64,000 nucleotides of DNA from Gracilibacillus salinarum (GTDB lineage Bacteria > Bacillota > Bacilli > Bacillales > Amphibacillaceae): assembly GCF_022919575.1 (NCBI RefSeq), contig NZ_CP095071.1, positions 4,737,264 through 4,801,263 on the forward strand, in the 5' to 3' direction. Shown here one piece after another: positions 46,935 through 55,007 of the stretch. A program made the translations under genes and the position numbers. Numbering within the stretch: position 1 is the stretch's first letter; the number at the start of each line of letters is the position of its first letter. The notes beneath the pieces were generated by a model. It ran no database searches, was not told where the DNA came from, and saw only the letters and a list, made by a program, of their open reading frames with translations.

Positions 46935-47206
46935 TGTAATATCTTCTTTAAATAAGTGCGGAAATCGTCCGCTTCCAATTGACTGTACTGAAAAGCATGC
47001 TCAACAAACTCCGTACTTTCAAGCTTCGATTCGTTTAACTTAGAATACTTATTGGTATTCAAATCTACGATGATTAACTCATCACCCAAGCCTTTAGAAG
47101 AAATAATAGCAAGGTCAAAGCGATCTAGTCCACCTTTAAAGCTAACAAAACGAAGATTACTGTTTTCTTGTTCGTTCTTAATAAATGAAAGACGATCGTT
47201 TGGCAT
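46925..47206 (-). CDS. Small conserved protein, DUF3055-like
   Basis: A 93-residue soluble protein reading RFVSFKGGLDRFDLAIISSK and LIIVDLNTNKYSKLN. Length and pattern resemble the DUF3055 (SAV0927-like) family of Firmicutes; I am only moderately sure. AGGAGTG precedes the ATG. No function is known. It is convergent with yutD. Confidence 0.65.
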   Translation of the reverse strand: MPNDRLSFIKNEQENSNLRFVSFKGGLDRFDLAIISSKGLGDELIIVDLNTNKYSKLNESKLESTEFVEHAFQYSQLEADDFRTYLKKILQEN

Positions 47207-47341
47207 AATTAGTCACTCCTTTTTACTTGATTCAGAATTGTATGATAATTAGACTACCCTTAAATAAACATAAGATATCCTTAACGTCAACTAATTATAT
47301 ATGGTATCATGTAAATAAGTTGTCAACGAGGGGGAGTCATC

Positions 47342-47782
47342 GTGTATTTTGTTGATATGAGACAAATGAATGAAACACTTAATTTTTTTGATGAAACGTT
47401 AACGATAGTAAAAGAACAGCAATTTTCAACTTCATTGGAGTATTTTGCTTTGGAACGGATCACACATGTATTAATCGAAGCGATTATTGATACAGGTAAT
47501 ATGATGATTGACGGTTTTATAATGAGAGATCCAGGAAGTTATCTTGATATTGTCCATATTCTAGCTGATGAGAATGTATTGCCGGAAGAAGATATTAAGG
47601 CGTATGAAGATATAGTAAGCATTCGTAAGAAATTGGTGCAGGATTATAAAAAAATGGACCATCAGGAAATTCACACACTGTTAACGGAGAACCTTCCAGT
47701 ATTACTGCAATTTACCACACATATTCGCAGCTATTTGGCCAGTGAAATGGGGATTGCTAATACATTTACCAATATTAATTAA
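47342..47782 (+). CDS. yutE: DUF86/HepT-like protein YutE
   Basis: Helical protein of 146 residues from the DUF86 (HepT-like) family; LALERITHVLIEAIIDTGNMMIDGFIMRDPGSY is nearly identical to the YutE pattern. Classical HepT RNases carry an R-x4-H motif; here the region reads RKKLVQDY, with Gln in the histidine position, and no MNT nucleotidyltransferase partner is adjacent. It is therefore unlikely to act as a normal toxin. GTG start after GAGGGGGA. Confidence 0.82.
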   Translation: MYFVDMRQMNETLNFFDETLTIVKEQQFSTSLEYFALERITHVLIEAIIDTGNMMIDGFIMRDPGSYLDIVHILADENVLPEEDIKAYEDIVSIRKKLVQDYKKMDHQEIHTLLTENLPVLLQFTTHIRSYLASEMGIANTFTNIN

Positions 47783-47788
47783 ATGGCA

Positions 47789-47822
47789 GTAAGCATTCTT
47801 CTGATAAGAATGCTTACGTTTA
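47789..47822 (+). terminator. Terminator-like hairpin after yutE
   Basis: GTAAGCATTCTT / AAGAATGCTTAC 12-bp perfect stem with a five-base loop; only a weak T-tract follows. Confidence 0.6.
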
Positions 47823-47830
47823 ATCCGAAA

Positions 47831-47846
47831 TGTGATATGTATCACA
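47831..47846 (+). promoter_or_regulatory. Fnr/Crp-type palindrome before the molybdenum cofactor operon
   Basis: TGTGATATGTATCACA matches TGTGA-N6-TCACA, the Fnr/Crp-family operator, 44 bases before moaA. Fnr would link Mo-cofactor synthesis to oxygen limitation and nitrate respiration. No clear -10 is seen between it and moaA, so activation from this position is unproven. Confidence 0.6.
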
Positions 47847-47890
47847 AATAAGCATTCGAGCAGAAAAATAAAGGAATGGAGCGATGCTAT

Positions 47891-48907
47891 ATGCAACAAT
47901 CAGTCATAACGGATAAATTTGGTCGAGCCCTGCAGGACTTGCGAATCTCAGTGACAGATCGTTGCAATTTTCGCTGTCGCTATTGTATGCCTCGAGAAAT
48001 CTTTGGCAAAGACTTTGTATTTCTTCCGAAAGAGCATTTGTTGAGCTTTGAGGAAATTGAACGTCTAGCAAAAATTTTTCTTAAATTAGGTGTTCGAAAA
48101 ATCCGGCTAACAGGTGGAGAACCGTTATTAAGAAAGGGCATTGTTTCGTTAGTTGAACGATTAGCAGCATTAGATGGTCTTCAGGACATCGGTTTAACGA
48201 CAAATGCTGTACTGCTAGGCAAAATGGCTGAGGATCTGAAAGCAGCAGGGTTAAAACGAGTCAATGTCAGTCTGGATGCGATTGAAGATGAAACATTTAA
48301 GCAGATTAATGATAGTAATTACCGGACCCAGCCAGTTATTGATAGTATTATCAAAGCGAAAGAAGCCGGATTAGAAGTGAAAGTCAACATGGTTGTCAAA
48401 AAAGGGATGAATGATCACCAGGTTATCCCGATGGCTGCTTTTTTTAAAGATTTGGGTGTTACCCTGCGATATATCGAATTCATGGATGTAGGGCAGACGA
48501 ACGGTTGGGATTTTAAGCATGTACTTACTAAGAAAGAAATATTCGACATGCTCCGTGATCATTATTCACTAGAACCAGTGAACCCATCTTATTTTGGCGA
48601 AGTAGCCAAAAGGTATCGTTATCAAGGTACTAACACAGAAGTGGGTTTTATCACATCTGTTTCCGAATCTTTTTGTTCCTCCTGTACACGGGCAAGAATT
48701 GCAGCAGACGGCAACTTCTATACTTGTTTATTTGCAGGGGAAGGGTTTAATTTAAAAGATCTTTTGCGGAGCGGTATAAGTGATGAGCAAATGGAAGAAA
48801 CAATCGTGTCTCGCTGGAAATACCGCGAGGACCGTTACTCCGACGAACGGACCGAAGAAACGGCTCGTAACCGTAAGAAAATTGAAATGTCGTATATCGG
48901 TGGATAA
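47891..48907 (+). CDS. moaA: GTP 3',8-cyclase MoaA
   Basis: Radical SAM enzyme for the first step of molybdopterin synthesis, working with MoaC. The N-terminal cluster cysteines are Cys25, Cys29 and Cys32 (CNFRCRYC); the C-terminal cluster has CSSCTRARI plus a further Cys in [16 protein letters not shown] sequence ([11 protein letters not shown]) is the SAM-binding GGEP. I place the start 10 bases after GGAG, dropping five upstream codons. First gene of an eight-gene operon. Confidence 0.92.
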   Translation: MQQSVITDKFGRALQDLRISVTDRCNFRCRYCMPREIFGKDFVFLPKEHLLSFEEIERLAKIFLKLGVRKIRLTGGEPLLRKGIVSLVERLAALDGLQDIGLTTNAVLLGKMAEDLKAAGLKRVNVSLDAIEDETFKQINDSNYRTQPVIDSIIKAKEAGLEVKVNMVVKKGMNDHQVIPMAAFFKDLGVTLRYIEFMDVGQTNGWDFKHVLTKKEIFDMLRDHYSLEPVNPSYFGEVAKRYRYQGTNTEVGFITSVSESFCSSCTRARIAADGNFYTCLFAGEGFNLKDLLRSGISDEQMEETIVSRWKYREDRYSDERTEETARNRKKIEMSYIGG

Positions 48908-48925
48908 GAAAGGAAGTATAGTCCT

Positions 48926-49939
48926 ATGCCAAAATTGGATAGATATAATCGCCAAATGCTTTTCAAAGGAATTGGCGAAGCGGGTCAACGAAAATTGTTA
49001 GCGAAGCAGGTTTTGATCGTCGGATGTGGTGCATTAGGATCATCTGCAGCGGAAATTCTTGCTCGAGCCGGAGTGGGGAAACTGACCATCATTGATCGCG
49101 ATTATGTCGAATGGACGAATTTACAAAGGCAGCATTTGTTTACGGAAGAAGATGCGCGCAATCAAATCCCAAAAGCGGTAGCGGCTAGTGATCATTTAAC
49201 AAAAATTAACAGCGATACGGAAATAATCCCGGTAGTGATAGACGCGACTGCAGAGAATCTTGAAAGCTATGTACAACAAGCAGATATCGTAATCGATGCA
49301 ACCGATAATTTTGATATCCGATTTATCTTGAATGATCTCTGTCAAAAAAATAAAACAATATGGATTTTTGGGGCTTGTGTAGGCAGTTCCGGTATGACGT
49401 TTACGATTATTCCGCAAAAGACACCATGTTTGGATTGTTTGTTAAAGGTTACACCAATGTTTGGTGCAACTTGTGACGCTGTTGGTGTTATTGGTCCTGC
49501 AGTACAAATGGTGGTAGCACACCAAACGACAGAAGCTATCAAACTGTTAACTGGAGCTGACGATGACGTAAGCAGTAAATTAATGATTTTCGATCTGTGG
49601 CATCATCATTACCAAACGATTGATGTCAGCAAAGCAAAACAGTCACAATGTTCCAGTTGTGGTGTTTCGCCTGAGTATCCGAATCTTGCTTACCAAAATC
49701 AAACAAAAACAGAAATTTTATGCGGACGGGATACCGTTCAAATTCGTGGGAAGAAATTCAGTTTCTCTGATTTGCAACAAAAGCTATCCAGTTTTCAAAA
49801 TGTGCAAGAGAATGCCTTTTTACTATCGGCAGATATCCATGATAAACGTATTGTTTTCTTTCAGGACGGGCGAACCTTTATTCATGGTACTCATTCAATT
49901 GAAGAGGCTAAAAAATTATATTATCAGATTGTTGGTTAG
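48926..49939 (+). CDS. moeB: MoeB/ThiF-type adenylyltransferase
   Basis: E1-like enzyme (337 residues) that adenylates the C-terminal Gly-Gly of MoaD. It has the nucleotide-binding GCGALGSSAAEILARAGVG, the metal-binding CLDC and CSSCG pairs and the catalytic-cysteine region TCDAVGV. A C-terminal ~90-residue extension (from about residue 250) resembles those in other ThiF/MoeB proteins. Context favours molybdopterin over thiamine. Confidence 0.9.
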   Translation: MPKLDRYNRQMLFKGIGEAGQRKLLAKQVLIVGCGALGSSAAEILARAGVGKLTIIDRDYVEWTNLQRQHLFTEEDARNQIPKAVAASDHLTKINSDTEIIPVVIDATAENLESYVQQADIVIDATDNFDIRFILNDLCQKNKTIWIFGACVGSSGMTFTIIPQKTPCLDCLLKVTPMFGATCDAVGVIGPAVQMVVAHQTTEAIKLLTGADDDVSSKLMIFDLWHHHYQTIDVSKAKQSQCSSCGVSPEYPNLAYQNQTKTEILCGRDTVQIRGKKFSFSDLQQKLSSFQNVQENAFLLSADIHDKRIVFFQDGRTFIHGTHSIEEAKKLYYQIVG

Positions 49940-49951
49940 GAGTATGTCACT

Positions 49952-51193
49952 ATGTTAAACGAGCGAAATCCGATTCCGGTACAAGAAGCCATTGCAAAAG
50001 TTCGATCCTGTTACCAGACTGGACAGACAGAGTGGGTGCCTTTGACAGAAGCAGCAAGCCGAATACTAGCTATCGATATTACGGCAGATCATCACGTTCC
50101 ACCATTTGATCGCTCACCGTACGACGGCTATGCAATACGGTCGGTTGATACAACAGGTGCGAGCACAGACCAGCCACAACAACTGGAGGTTGTAGGTCAT
50201 ATCGGAGCTGGCAGTGTTTATACTGAACCACTTACAGATCAGCAAGCCGTCCGGATTATGACAGGCGCAGCTATTCCAGAAGGGGCTGATGCTGTTGTCA
50301 TGTTGGAAGATACTACAGCGCTTGAAATAGAAGGTAAATCGTATGTTAATGTAATGAAAACCATCGCACATCAGCAAAATGTCTCTTTTAAAGGAGAAGA
50401 TGTTCGACAAGGTGAAGTAATCATGAAAAAGGGTACAGAAATAAACCCAGGTGTGATTGCATTGCTAGCAACCTTTGGCTATGCTTCTGTTCCTGTTGCA
50501 AAAAAGCCTGTAGTAGGTGTCATTGCTACCGGCAGTGAACTATTAGAAGTCTCTGATCCACTGGAACCAGGCAAAATCCGTAACAGTAACGCGTATATGG
50601 TTATGGCTCAATTAGAACGTGCAGGAGCGATCCCTCATTATTATGGGCAATTAGCTGATGATCTTGAGTCCAGTATTGAAAAAATTTCGGCAGTGTTAGA
50701 AGAAGTTGATTTTTTAATTACTACAGGTGGTGTCTCTGTAGGTGATTTTGATCTCTTGCCAGAAATTTATCAGGCGCTAGAAGCTGACGTTTTGTTTAAC
50801 AAGGTAGCGATGCGACCAGGAAGTGTGACAACGGTTTCGACTACCGCTAATAAGCTTTTGTTTGGATTATCAGGAAACCCTTCTGCTTGTTATGTCGGAT
50901 TTGAACTATTTACCAGACCGCTGATTGATCATTATTTAGGTAAAGTTCAAATTGGACTGTACAGGACAGAAGCGTTGCTTGACGCTGATATACCGAAAGC
51001 AAATCCATTTTCACGTTTTATTAGAGGGTACTATTATTTGCAGGATCAGACAGTCTTCGTCCAACTTGCAGGCAAAGATAAATCCAATATGGTACATTCA
51101 TTGGCAAATGCGAATTGTCTGATAGAATTACCGGGTGGTACTGCAGGATTTAATAAAGGTGATCGCGTGTTGATTCATCGGTTAGGAGAATAA
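49952..51193 (+). CDS. moeA: Molybdopterin molybdenumtransferase MoeA
   Basis: Inserts molybdate into adenylylated molybdopterin. Full length (413 residues) with PPFDRSPYDGYAIR, RIMTGAAIPEGADAVVMLE, the MoCF-domain TGSEL and TTGGVSVGDFDLLPE, and GLSGNPSACYVGFELFTRP. AGGAG precedes the start; two bases separate its stop from moaE. Confidence 0.93.
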   Translation: MLNERNPIPVQEAIAKVRSCYQTGQTEWVPLTEAASRILAIDITADHHVPPFDRSPYDGYAIRSVDTTGASTDQPQQLEVVGHIGAGSVYTEPLTDQQAVRIMTGAAIPEGADAVVMLEDTTALEIEGKSYVNVMKTIAHQQNVSFKGEDVRQGEVIMKKGTEINPGVIALLATFGYASVPVAKKPVVGVIATGSELLEVSDPLEPGKIRNSNAYMVMAQLERAGAIPHYYGQLADDLESSIEKISAVLEEVDFLITTGGVSVGDFDLLPEIYQALEADVLFNKVAMRPGSVTTVSTTANKLLFGLSGNPSACYVGFELFTRPLIDHYLGKVQIGLYRTEALLDADIPKANPFSRFIRGYYYLQDQTVFVQLAGKDKSNMVHSLANANCLIELPGGTAGFNKGDRVLIHRLGE

Positions 51194-51195
51194 GA

Positions 51196-51675
51196 ATGCC
51201 AAGCAATTATTTTGAAATTGTCGAAGATCCGATAGATACTAAAGATATTATTCAAAAGGTGGAGGATCGTAATGCGGGAGCAATTACTACCTTTATTGGC
51301 ACCGTAAGAGAAATGACAGGTGAAAAACGTACTATTTACTTGGAATATCAAGCGTATAAACCGATGGCAGAGAAAATGCTTGAGCAAATTGGACAAGAAA
51401 TTAACGATAGATGGCCAGGTACACACGTTGCCATTACTCATCGTATTGGTTCATTAGCAATTGCTGATATCGCTGTCGTAATTGCTGTTTCCTCTCCAAA
51501 TCGAAAACCAGCTTACGAAGCAAATGAATATGCGATTGAACGGATTAAACAAATAGTACCGATATGGAAAAAAGAGCAATGGGAAGATGGAGCAGCTTGG
51601 ATTGGCGATCAGTTAGAGAATGTATCATATCCAACAGGAAAGCCGGAGACAAATGGAGGGGATCACAATGATTAA
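51196..51675 (+). CDS. moaE: Molybdopterin synthase catalytic subunit MoaE
   Basis: Large subunit of molybdopterin synthase (159 residues), with FIGTVREMTGEKRTIYLEYQAYKPMA and the catalytic-lysine region KKEQWEDGAAWIG. It transfers sulfur from MoaD thiocarboxylate to precursor Z. It overlaps moaD by eight bases. Confidence 0.92.
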   Translation: MPSNYFEIVEDPIDTKDIIQKVEDRNAGAITTFIGTVREMTGEKRTIYLEYQAYKPMAEKMLEQIGQEINDRWPGTHVAITHRIGSLAIADIAVVIAVSSPNRKPAYEANEYAIERIKQIVPIWKKEQWEDGAAWIGDQLENVSYPTGKPETNGGDHND

Positions 51676-51901
51676 AGTATTGCTGTTTGCTCAGTTACAG
51701 GAAGAAGCTCAAACAGACGTGATTGAAATCGATTTTCAAGAAGGAACTGTAACTGAATTGAAAAAAATACTTCAATCACAATTTGATTTTAGCCAACTTT
51801 CGGAGTCGATGTTTGCCATAAATGAAGCATATGCATTAGAACATGACGTGGTCAAAAGCGGGGATACGGTAGCAGTCATCCCTCCCGTTAGCGGTGGATA
51901 A
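51668..51901 (+). CDS. moaD: Molybdopterin synthase sulfur carrier subunit MoaD
   Basis: Ubiquitin-like sulfur carrier (77 residues) ending in the required Gly-Gly (VIPPVSGG). The start follows GGAGGGG, so the 16 in-frame upstream codons are not used. Placed between moaE and mobB. Confidence 0.9.
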   Translation: MIKVLLFAQLQEEAQTDVIEIDFQEGTVTELKKILQSQFDFSQLSESMFAINEAYALEHDVVKSGDTVAVIPPVSGG

Positions 51902-51902
51902 G

Positions 51903-52376
51903 ATGTATGTTATCCAAGTAGTCGGCTTGAAAAATAGTGGAAAGACCACATTTATCAATCAGTGGATAAGAGCGTTAACAGTGAAAGGATTACAAACAGC
52001 AACGATTAAGCATCATGGACACGGTGGAGACCCGGACTTGCTGACAAATAAAGATAGTTACAAGCATTATCAGGCAGGTGCTTCGATTACTACGGTCATT
52101 GGTGAGAATCAGTTGTTCATGACAGCAGAGCAGGATAAACTGTCATTTGACAAGATATTGAACTTCTATCAATCACTTGGAACAGATTATGTGTTTGTAG
52201 AAGGTTTCAAGAAGTGGCCCTTACCTAAAATAGTGTTGGTAAGAGATAGCCAGGAGGACTTTGTTAATCAATTAGAAAATGTACAGTTGATTAGTGACGG
52301 AGAGCTAAAGAGTGCAATGCACAAAGTAGAAGCTAATTTGGATATATTTACTTGGCATGAAGAGGGTGGATGGTGA
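51903..52376 (+). CDS. mobB: Molybdopterin-guanine dinucleotide biosynthesis protein MobB
   Basis: P-loop GTPase-like adapter (157 residues) with Walker A GLKNSGKTTF and the conserved IKHHGHGGDPDL. It assists MobA in forming the guanine dinucleotide form. One base separates its ATG from the moaD stop. Confidence 0.88.
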   Translation: MYVIQVVGLKNSGKTTFINQWIRALTVKGLQTATIKHHGHGGDPDLLTNKDSYKHYQAGASITTVIGENQLFMTAEQDKLSFDKILNFYQSLGTDYVFVEGFKKWPLPKIVLVRDSQEDFVNQLENVQLISDGELKSAMHKVEANLDIFTWHEEGGW

Positions 52377-52380
52377 AGCG

Positions 52381-53106
52381 ATGCGGAAGTTCAGTGGTAT
52401 AGTGTTGGCAGGAGGGAATTCCTCGAGATATAATGGAGACAAGGCTTTTGCAAGTTATCAAGGCAAGCCATTCTATCAGCATGCTATTGATTTATTGGTT
52501 CCAATTGCTGATCATGTGTATGTTGTTTGTCGACCGGATCAAACGGATGCGATAGCAGATCATCGTGTATCCATTATAAACGACGACGAACTTTATAGAG
52601 GTGATGGACCACTTGCTGGTATTTATTCAGCTATAGCCGTCACAGATGCACAGTGGAATCTCGCTGTGCCAGTGGATACTCCTTTCATGGATAAAACGAT
52701 CGTCCATGCGCTGGTAAAACAAATTGATCCCGCTTATGACGCGATTATTCCATGTGTTGATGGGCGGGTTCAGCCGTTAGTGGGCTTTTACAAAAATAAT
52801 GTACAAACTGTTATTAAGGAGCTATTGGCCGAAGGCAGGCGTTCTATGCACCAATTGCTTACAAGGATAAAGGTGAAATATGTATCTTTCCAAGAGAAGG
52901 ATTCTATTTATTTTGCGAATATTAACTCTGCAGATGACTTTCAACACTACATGACGAACGAGGGGAGTGAAAGGGATGAAAAGAATGATACGTTTTCTTT
53001 GGATAATTGCGGGTACAATAAGTTTAACAACAGGTTTGATCGGGATCATTGTTCCTATTTTGCCAACAACGCCTTTACTAATTCTTGCCGGTTTCTGCTT
53101 TGGTAA
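52381..53106 (+). CDS. mobA: Molybdenum cofactor guanylyltransferase MobA, with aberrant C-terminal extension
   Basis: Attaches GMP to molybdopterin. The N-terminal nucleotide-binding motif LAGGNSSRYNGDKAF and the catalytic VPVDTPFMD are intact, with normal length to about residue 196 (NINSADDFQHYMTNEG). The frame then continues for some 45 residues over the downstream ybaN gene in another frame. A TGA at 52968-52970 would end the protein just before ybaN if the G-run at 52962-52965 had one more base. A lost stop by frameshift, or a sequencing error, is likely; function is probably kept. Confidence 0.82.
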   Translation: MRKFSGIVLAGGNSSRYNGDKAFASYQGKPFYQHAIDLLVPIADHVYVVCRPDQTDAIADHRVSIINDDELYRGDGPLAGIYSAIAVTDAQWNLAVPVDTPFMDKTIVHALVKQIDPAYDAIIPCVDGRVQPLVGFYKNNVQTVIKELLAEGRRSMHQLLTRIKVKYVSFQEKDSIYFANINSADDFQHYMTNEGSERDEKNDTFSLDNCGYNKFNNRFDRDHCSYFANNAFTNSCRFLLW

Positions 53107-53380
53107 ATCTTCACCTGCTCTGCATAAGTGGCTGGTGACTAATAAATATTTTGGCCGCTATTTACAAGATTATCAAAATGGTAAAGGTGTTCCATTTCGT
53201 ATTAAATGCTTTGCTGTGGCCATTGTCTGGACGAGTGTACTGTTTACCTTGACCATCATTCCTTTATTGTTCGTCAAGCTTTTTGTATTGGCTATTGCTA
53301 TTTTTGTTAGTCTCTTTATTTTCACATCCCCATTATTAAAAGAAAAACAGCAAAAAACCGCCCTTTCTTATACGGAGTAA
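52976..53380 (+). CDS. YbaN-like DUF454 membrane protein
   Basis: A 134-residue membrane protein with three to four helices; GLIGIIVPILPTTPLLILAGFCFGKSSP is the DUF454/YbaN hallmark. Function unknown. The chosen ATG has GAGGGGAG eight bases upstream. It ends the Mo-cofactor operon and overlaps the extended mobA frame by 131 bases. Confidence 0.82.
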   Translation: MKRMIRFLWIIAGTISLTTGLIGIIVPILPTTPLLILAGFCFGKSSPALHKWLVTNKYFGRYLQDYQNGKGVPFRIKCFAVAIVWTSVLFTLTIIPLLFVKLFVLAIAIFVSLFIFTSPLLKEKQQKTALSYTE

Positions 53381-53396
53381 GTGGCGGTTTTTTCTT
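53352..53396 (+). terminator. Terminator of the molybdenum cofactor operon
   Basis: AAAAAACCGCC / GGCGGTTTTTT stem with T-run. The ybaN stop codon lies in the loop, so the left arm encodes part of its C-terminus. Confidence 0.85.
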
Positions 53397-53397
53397 T

Positions 53398-54098
53398 ATC
53401 AGTCTAGAAAATTGCTGTCACAGCAGTAATCATATTGAACAAGAAGCCGAGTGTATATAATATGGATTATGCTAGCCGCTTTATGCTTAGTAGTAATTTT
53501 GAAATGATTCATTTGCTGGGATACCGCTCCGTCCAACCACTCCGCGTCCTGCGGGGCACGGCTGAAGCTAACTTTGTGAAGAAGGGCGCTTCACAAAGTG
53601 GATCTTCAGCGCCTGCATAATCCCGCGGGAGTCTCCGTGGTTGGCCTACGCTAGGATGTGGACTCTACAACTTTTGTAAGAGATAGCATATTGATCACTG
53701 TATATATAACAGCAATTGAATGAATAACATAATGCCTAGATCCACTGCTTTTAGCTGTTCCATATGATGTAGCACTTCCCTAAAGCGTAGGAAATAGGCG
53801 GAGACTCCTCATGCCTCAGCGCGAGCTGAAGATCCATTTAGTCTGTGCCTGTGTCTGCAAGCATCGCTTCGAAGTGAGCTTCCTCGGCACAAGGCAGCAA
53901 AGCAGCTTTTCAAGTAGTAGCCTAGCTGAAGCCGTGCCCACAGGACGCGGAGCCTATTTCCGGAGCTTTGCTAAGCAGATAAACGATATCAAAATGACCA
54001 TTTGGCAATACAGTCTTTGTTGACATAATCCATATTATAGGAAGTTTATTAATTAAGTCAATTAGGACCGGGCGGGTTATGCCCGGTTTTTCTTGTAC
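53398..54098 (-). repeat. Composite intergenic repeat, complete copy in reverse orientation
   Basis: Inverted relative to the 37.8-kb copy. Left terminal repeat about 53456 (tataatatggattatg), module C with CCAACCAC (53533) to GTGGTTGG (53637), module B reversed (about 53730-53990), right terminal repeat tgacataatccatattatag (54021-54040), flank and GC hairpin GACCGGGC/GCCCGGTTTTT (54067-54091). In module C the B-like segment is mostly replaced by a perfect 10-bp hairpin ACTTTGTGAA/TTCACAAAGT (53571-53599). Reading frames here are artefacts. Confidence 0.85.
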
Positions 54099-54300
54099 GT
54101 CAAGAAAGTATAAATTTTGGGCTATATGATGTTCGCTGACAGAAACGGCCATGTCCGGCTCCAGCGCCCAGAGACTAGGCGACTTCGCGAAATCGCCCTA
54201 CGATAAGTCATCATCGATTCGCAAGCTCACCGTGATTCCTTTATCTCAGTTGATTCGCTCCACTCGCTACGTCTCTAAACGGGCGCTTGCGCCTTTGTTC
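54099..54300 (+). repeat. Module A repeat, copy 3 of 3 (202 bp)
   Basis: Third 202-bp copy, same ends as at 10269 and 38577, directly after the GC hairpin. Note that it keeps the + orientation although modules B and C at this site are inverted, so A is a separate unit. The ~120 bases after it, up to yutG, contain no gene. Confidence 0.9.
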
Positions 54301-54420
54301 TACGACAGGGAAGTATAAAGTTTACAAGGATAAATCTCGGCGTAGTAAAAACCAAGTACAAGATATACTACATATTACGGCACTTGCTAAAAGACGAAGT
54401 GAATGCCGCGTTTTTCTGAG

Positions 54421-54927
54421 TTATTCATCGTCAATCGTTTCGTCATTAACAGCTCGGTGGGCAAGTCTGGAAGAAGCTGCAGCTGCTATTGCACCCACGA
54501 TATCATCTAAAAAGGTATGACAGCCATTTGATTTATCATTTAATTTCTTTAAGATCCCAGGTTTCATTTTGTCGATGTAGCCATAATTTGTAAAACCAAT
54601 CGAACCGTAAACATTAACAATCGATAACGCAATGACTTCATCGATACCATAAAGACTCTCATCTGTTTCCAGAATTTCTTGCAATGGAGATTCCAACTTA
54701 TTTTGTTCGGCTAGCATATCTAATTGAATCCCTGTAATAATAGCATTTTGCACTTCGCGTTTTCCGATAACACTATTCACATTCTCATAACATACCTCTA
54801 AAGTTAATCCATCTTGATAGTCTTTTTGAAGGAAATAGACAAGATCCGCAATATCCTCCAGCTTCACTCCACGTTCCTTCAACCATTGTCGAGCTTTTTG
54901 TTCTAATTCAGTTACATTTTTTTTCAT
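54421..54927 (-). CDS. yutG: YutG, PgpA-family phosphatidylglycerophosphatase-like protein
   Basis: A 168-residue protein whose second half carries the PgpA-like patterns VYGSIGFTNYGYIDKMKPGILKKL and FLDDIVGAIAAAASSRLAH. PgpA enzymes dephosphorylate phosphatidylglycerol phosphate; however this cytoplasmic YutG type lacks obvious membrane helices, so activity is unproven. Start after AGGAAGTGATG. It diverges from yutH, as neighbours in B. subtilis. Confidence 0.8.
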   Translation of the reverse strand: MKKNVTELEQKARQWLKERGVKLEDIADLVYFLQKDYQDGLTLEVCYENVNSVIGKREVQNAIITGIQLDMLAEQNKLESPLQEILETDESLYGIDEVIALSIVNVYGSIGFTNYGYIDKMKPGILKKLNDKSNGCHTFLDDIVGAIAAAASSRLAHRAVNDETIDDE

Positions 54928-55007
54928 TTCATCACTTCCTGTATTCATCATTTTATTTTACCTTCTGACATATATTCTAATATATAATTTATTCGGGGGG
55001 AAAATAC

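Noticed and set aside
53435..54152. Several 61-76 codon frames on both strands
   Set aside because: All are inside modules B, C or the flank of the repeat element; not conserved as protein between copies.
54287..54520. Open frame running from module A into the yutG region
   Set aside because: Antisense to yutG for most of its length, no ribosome-binding site.
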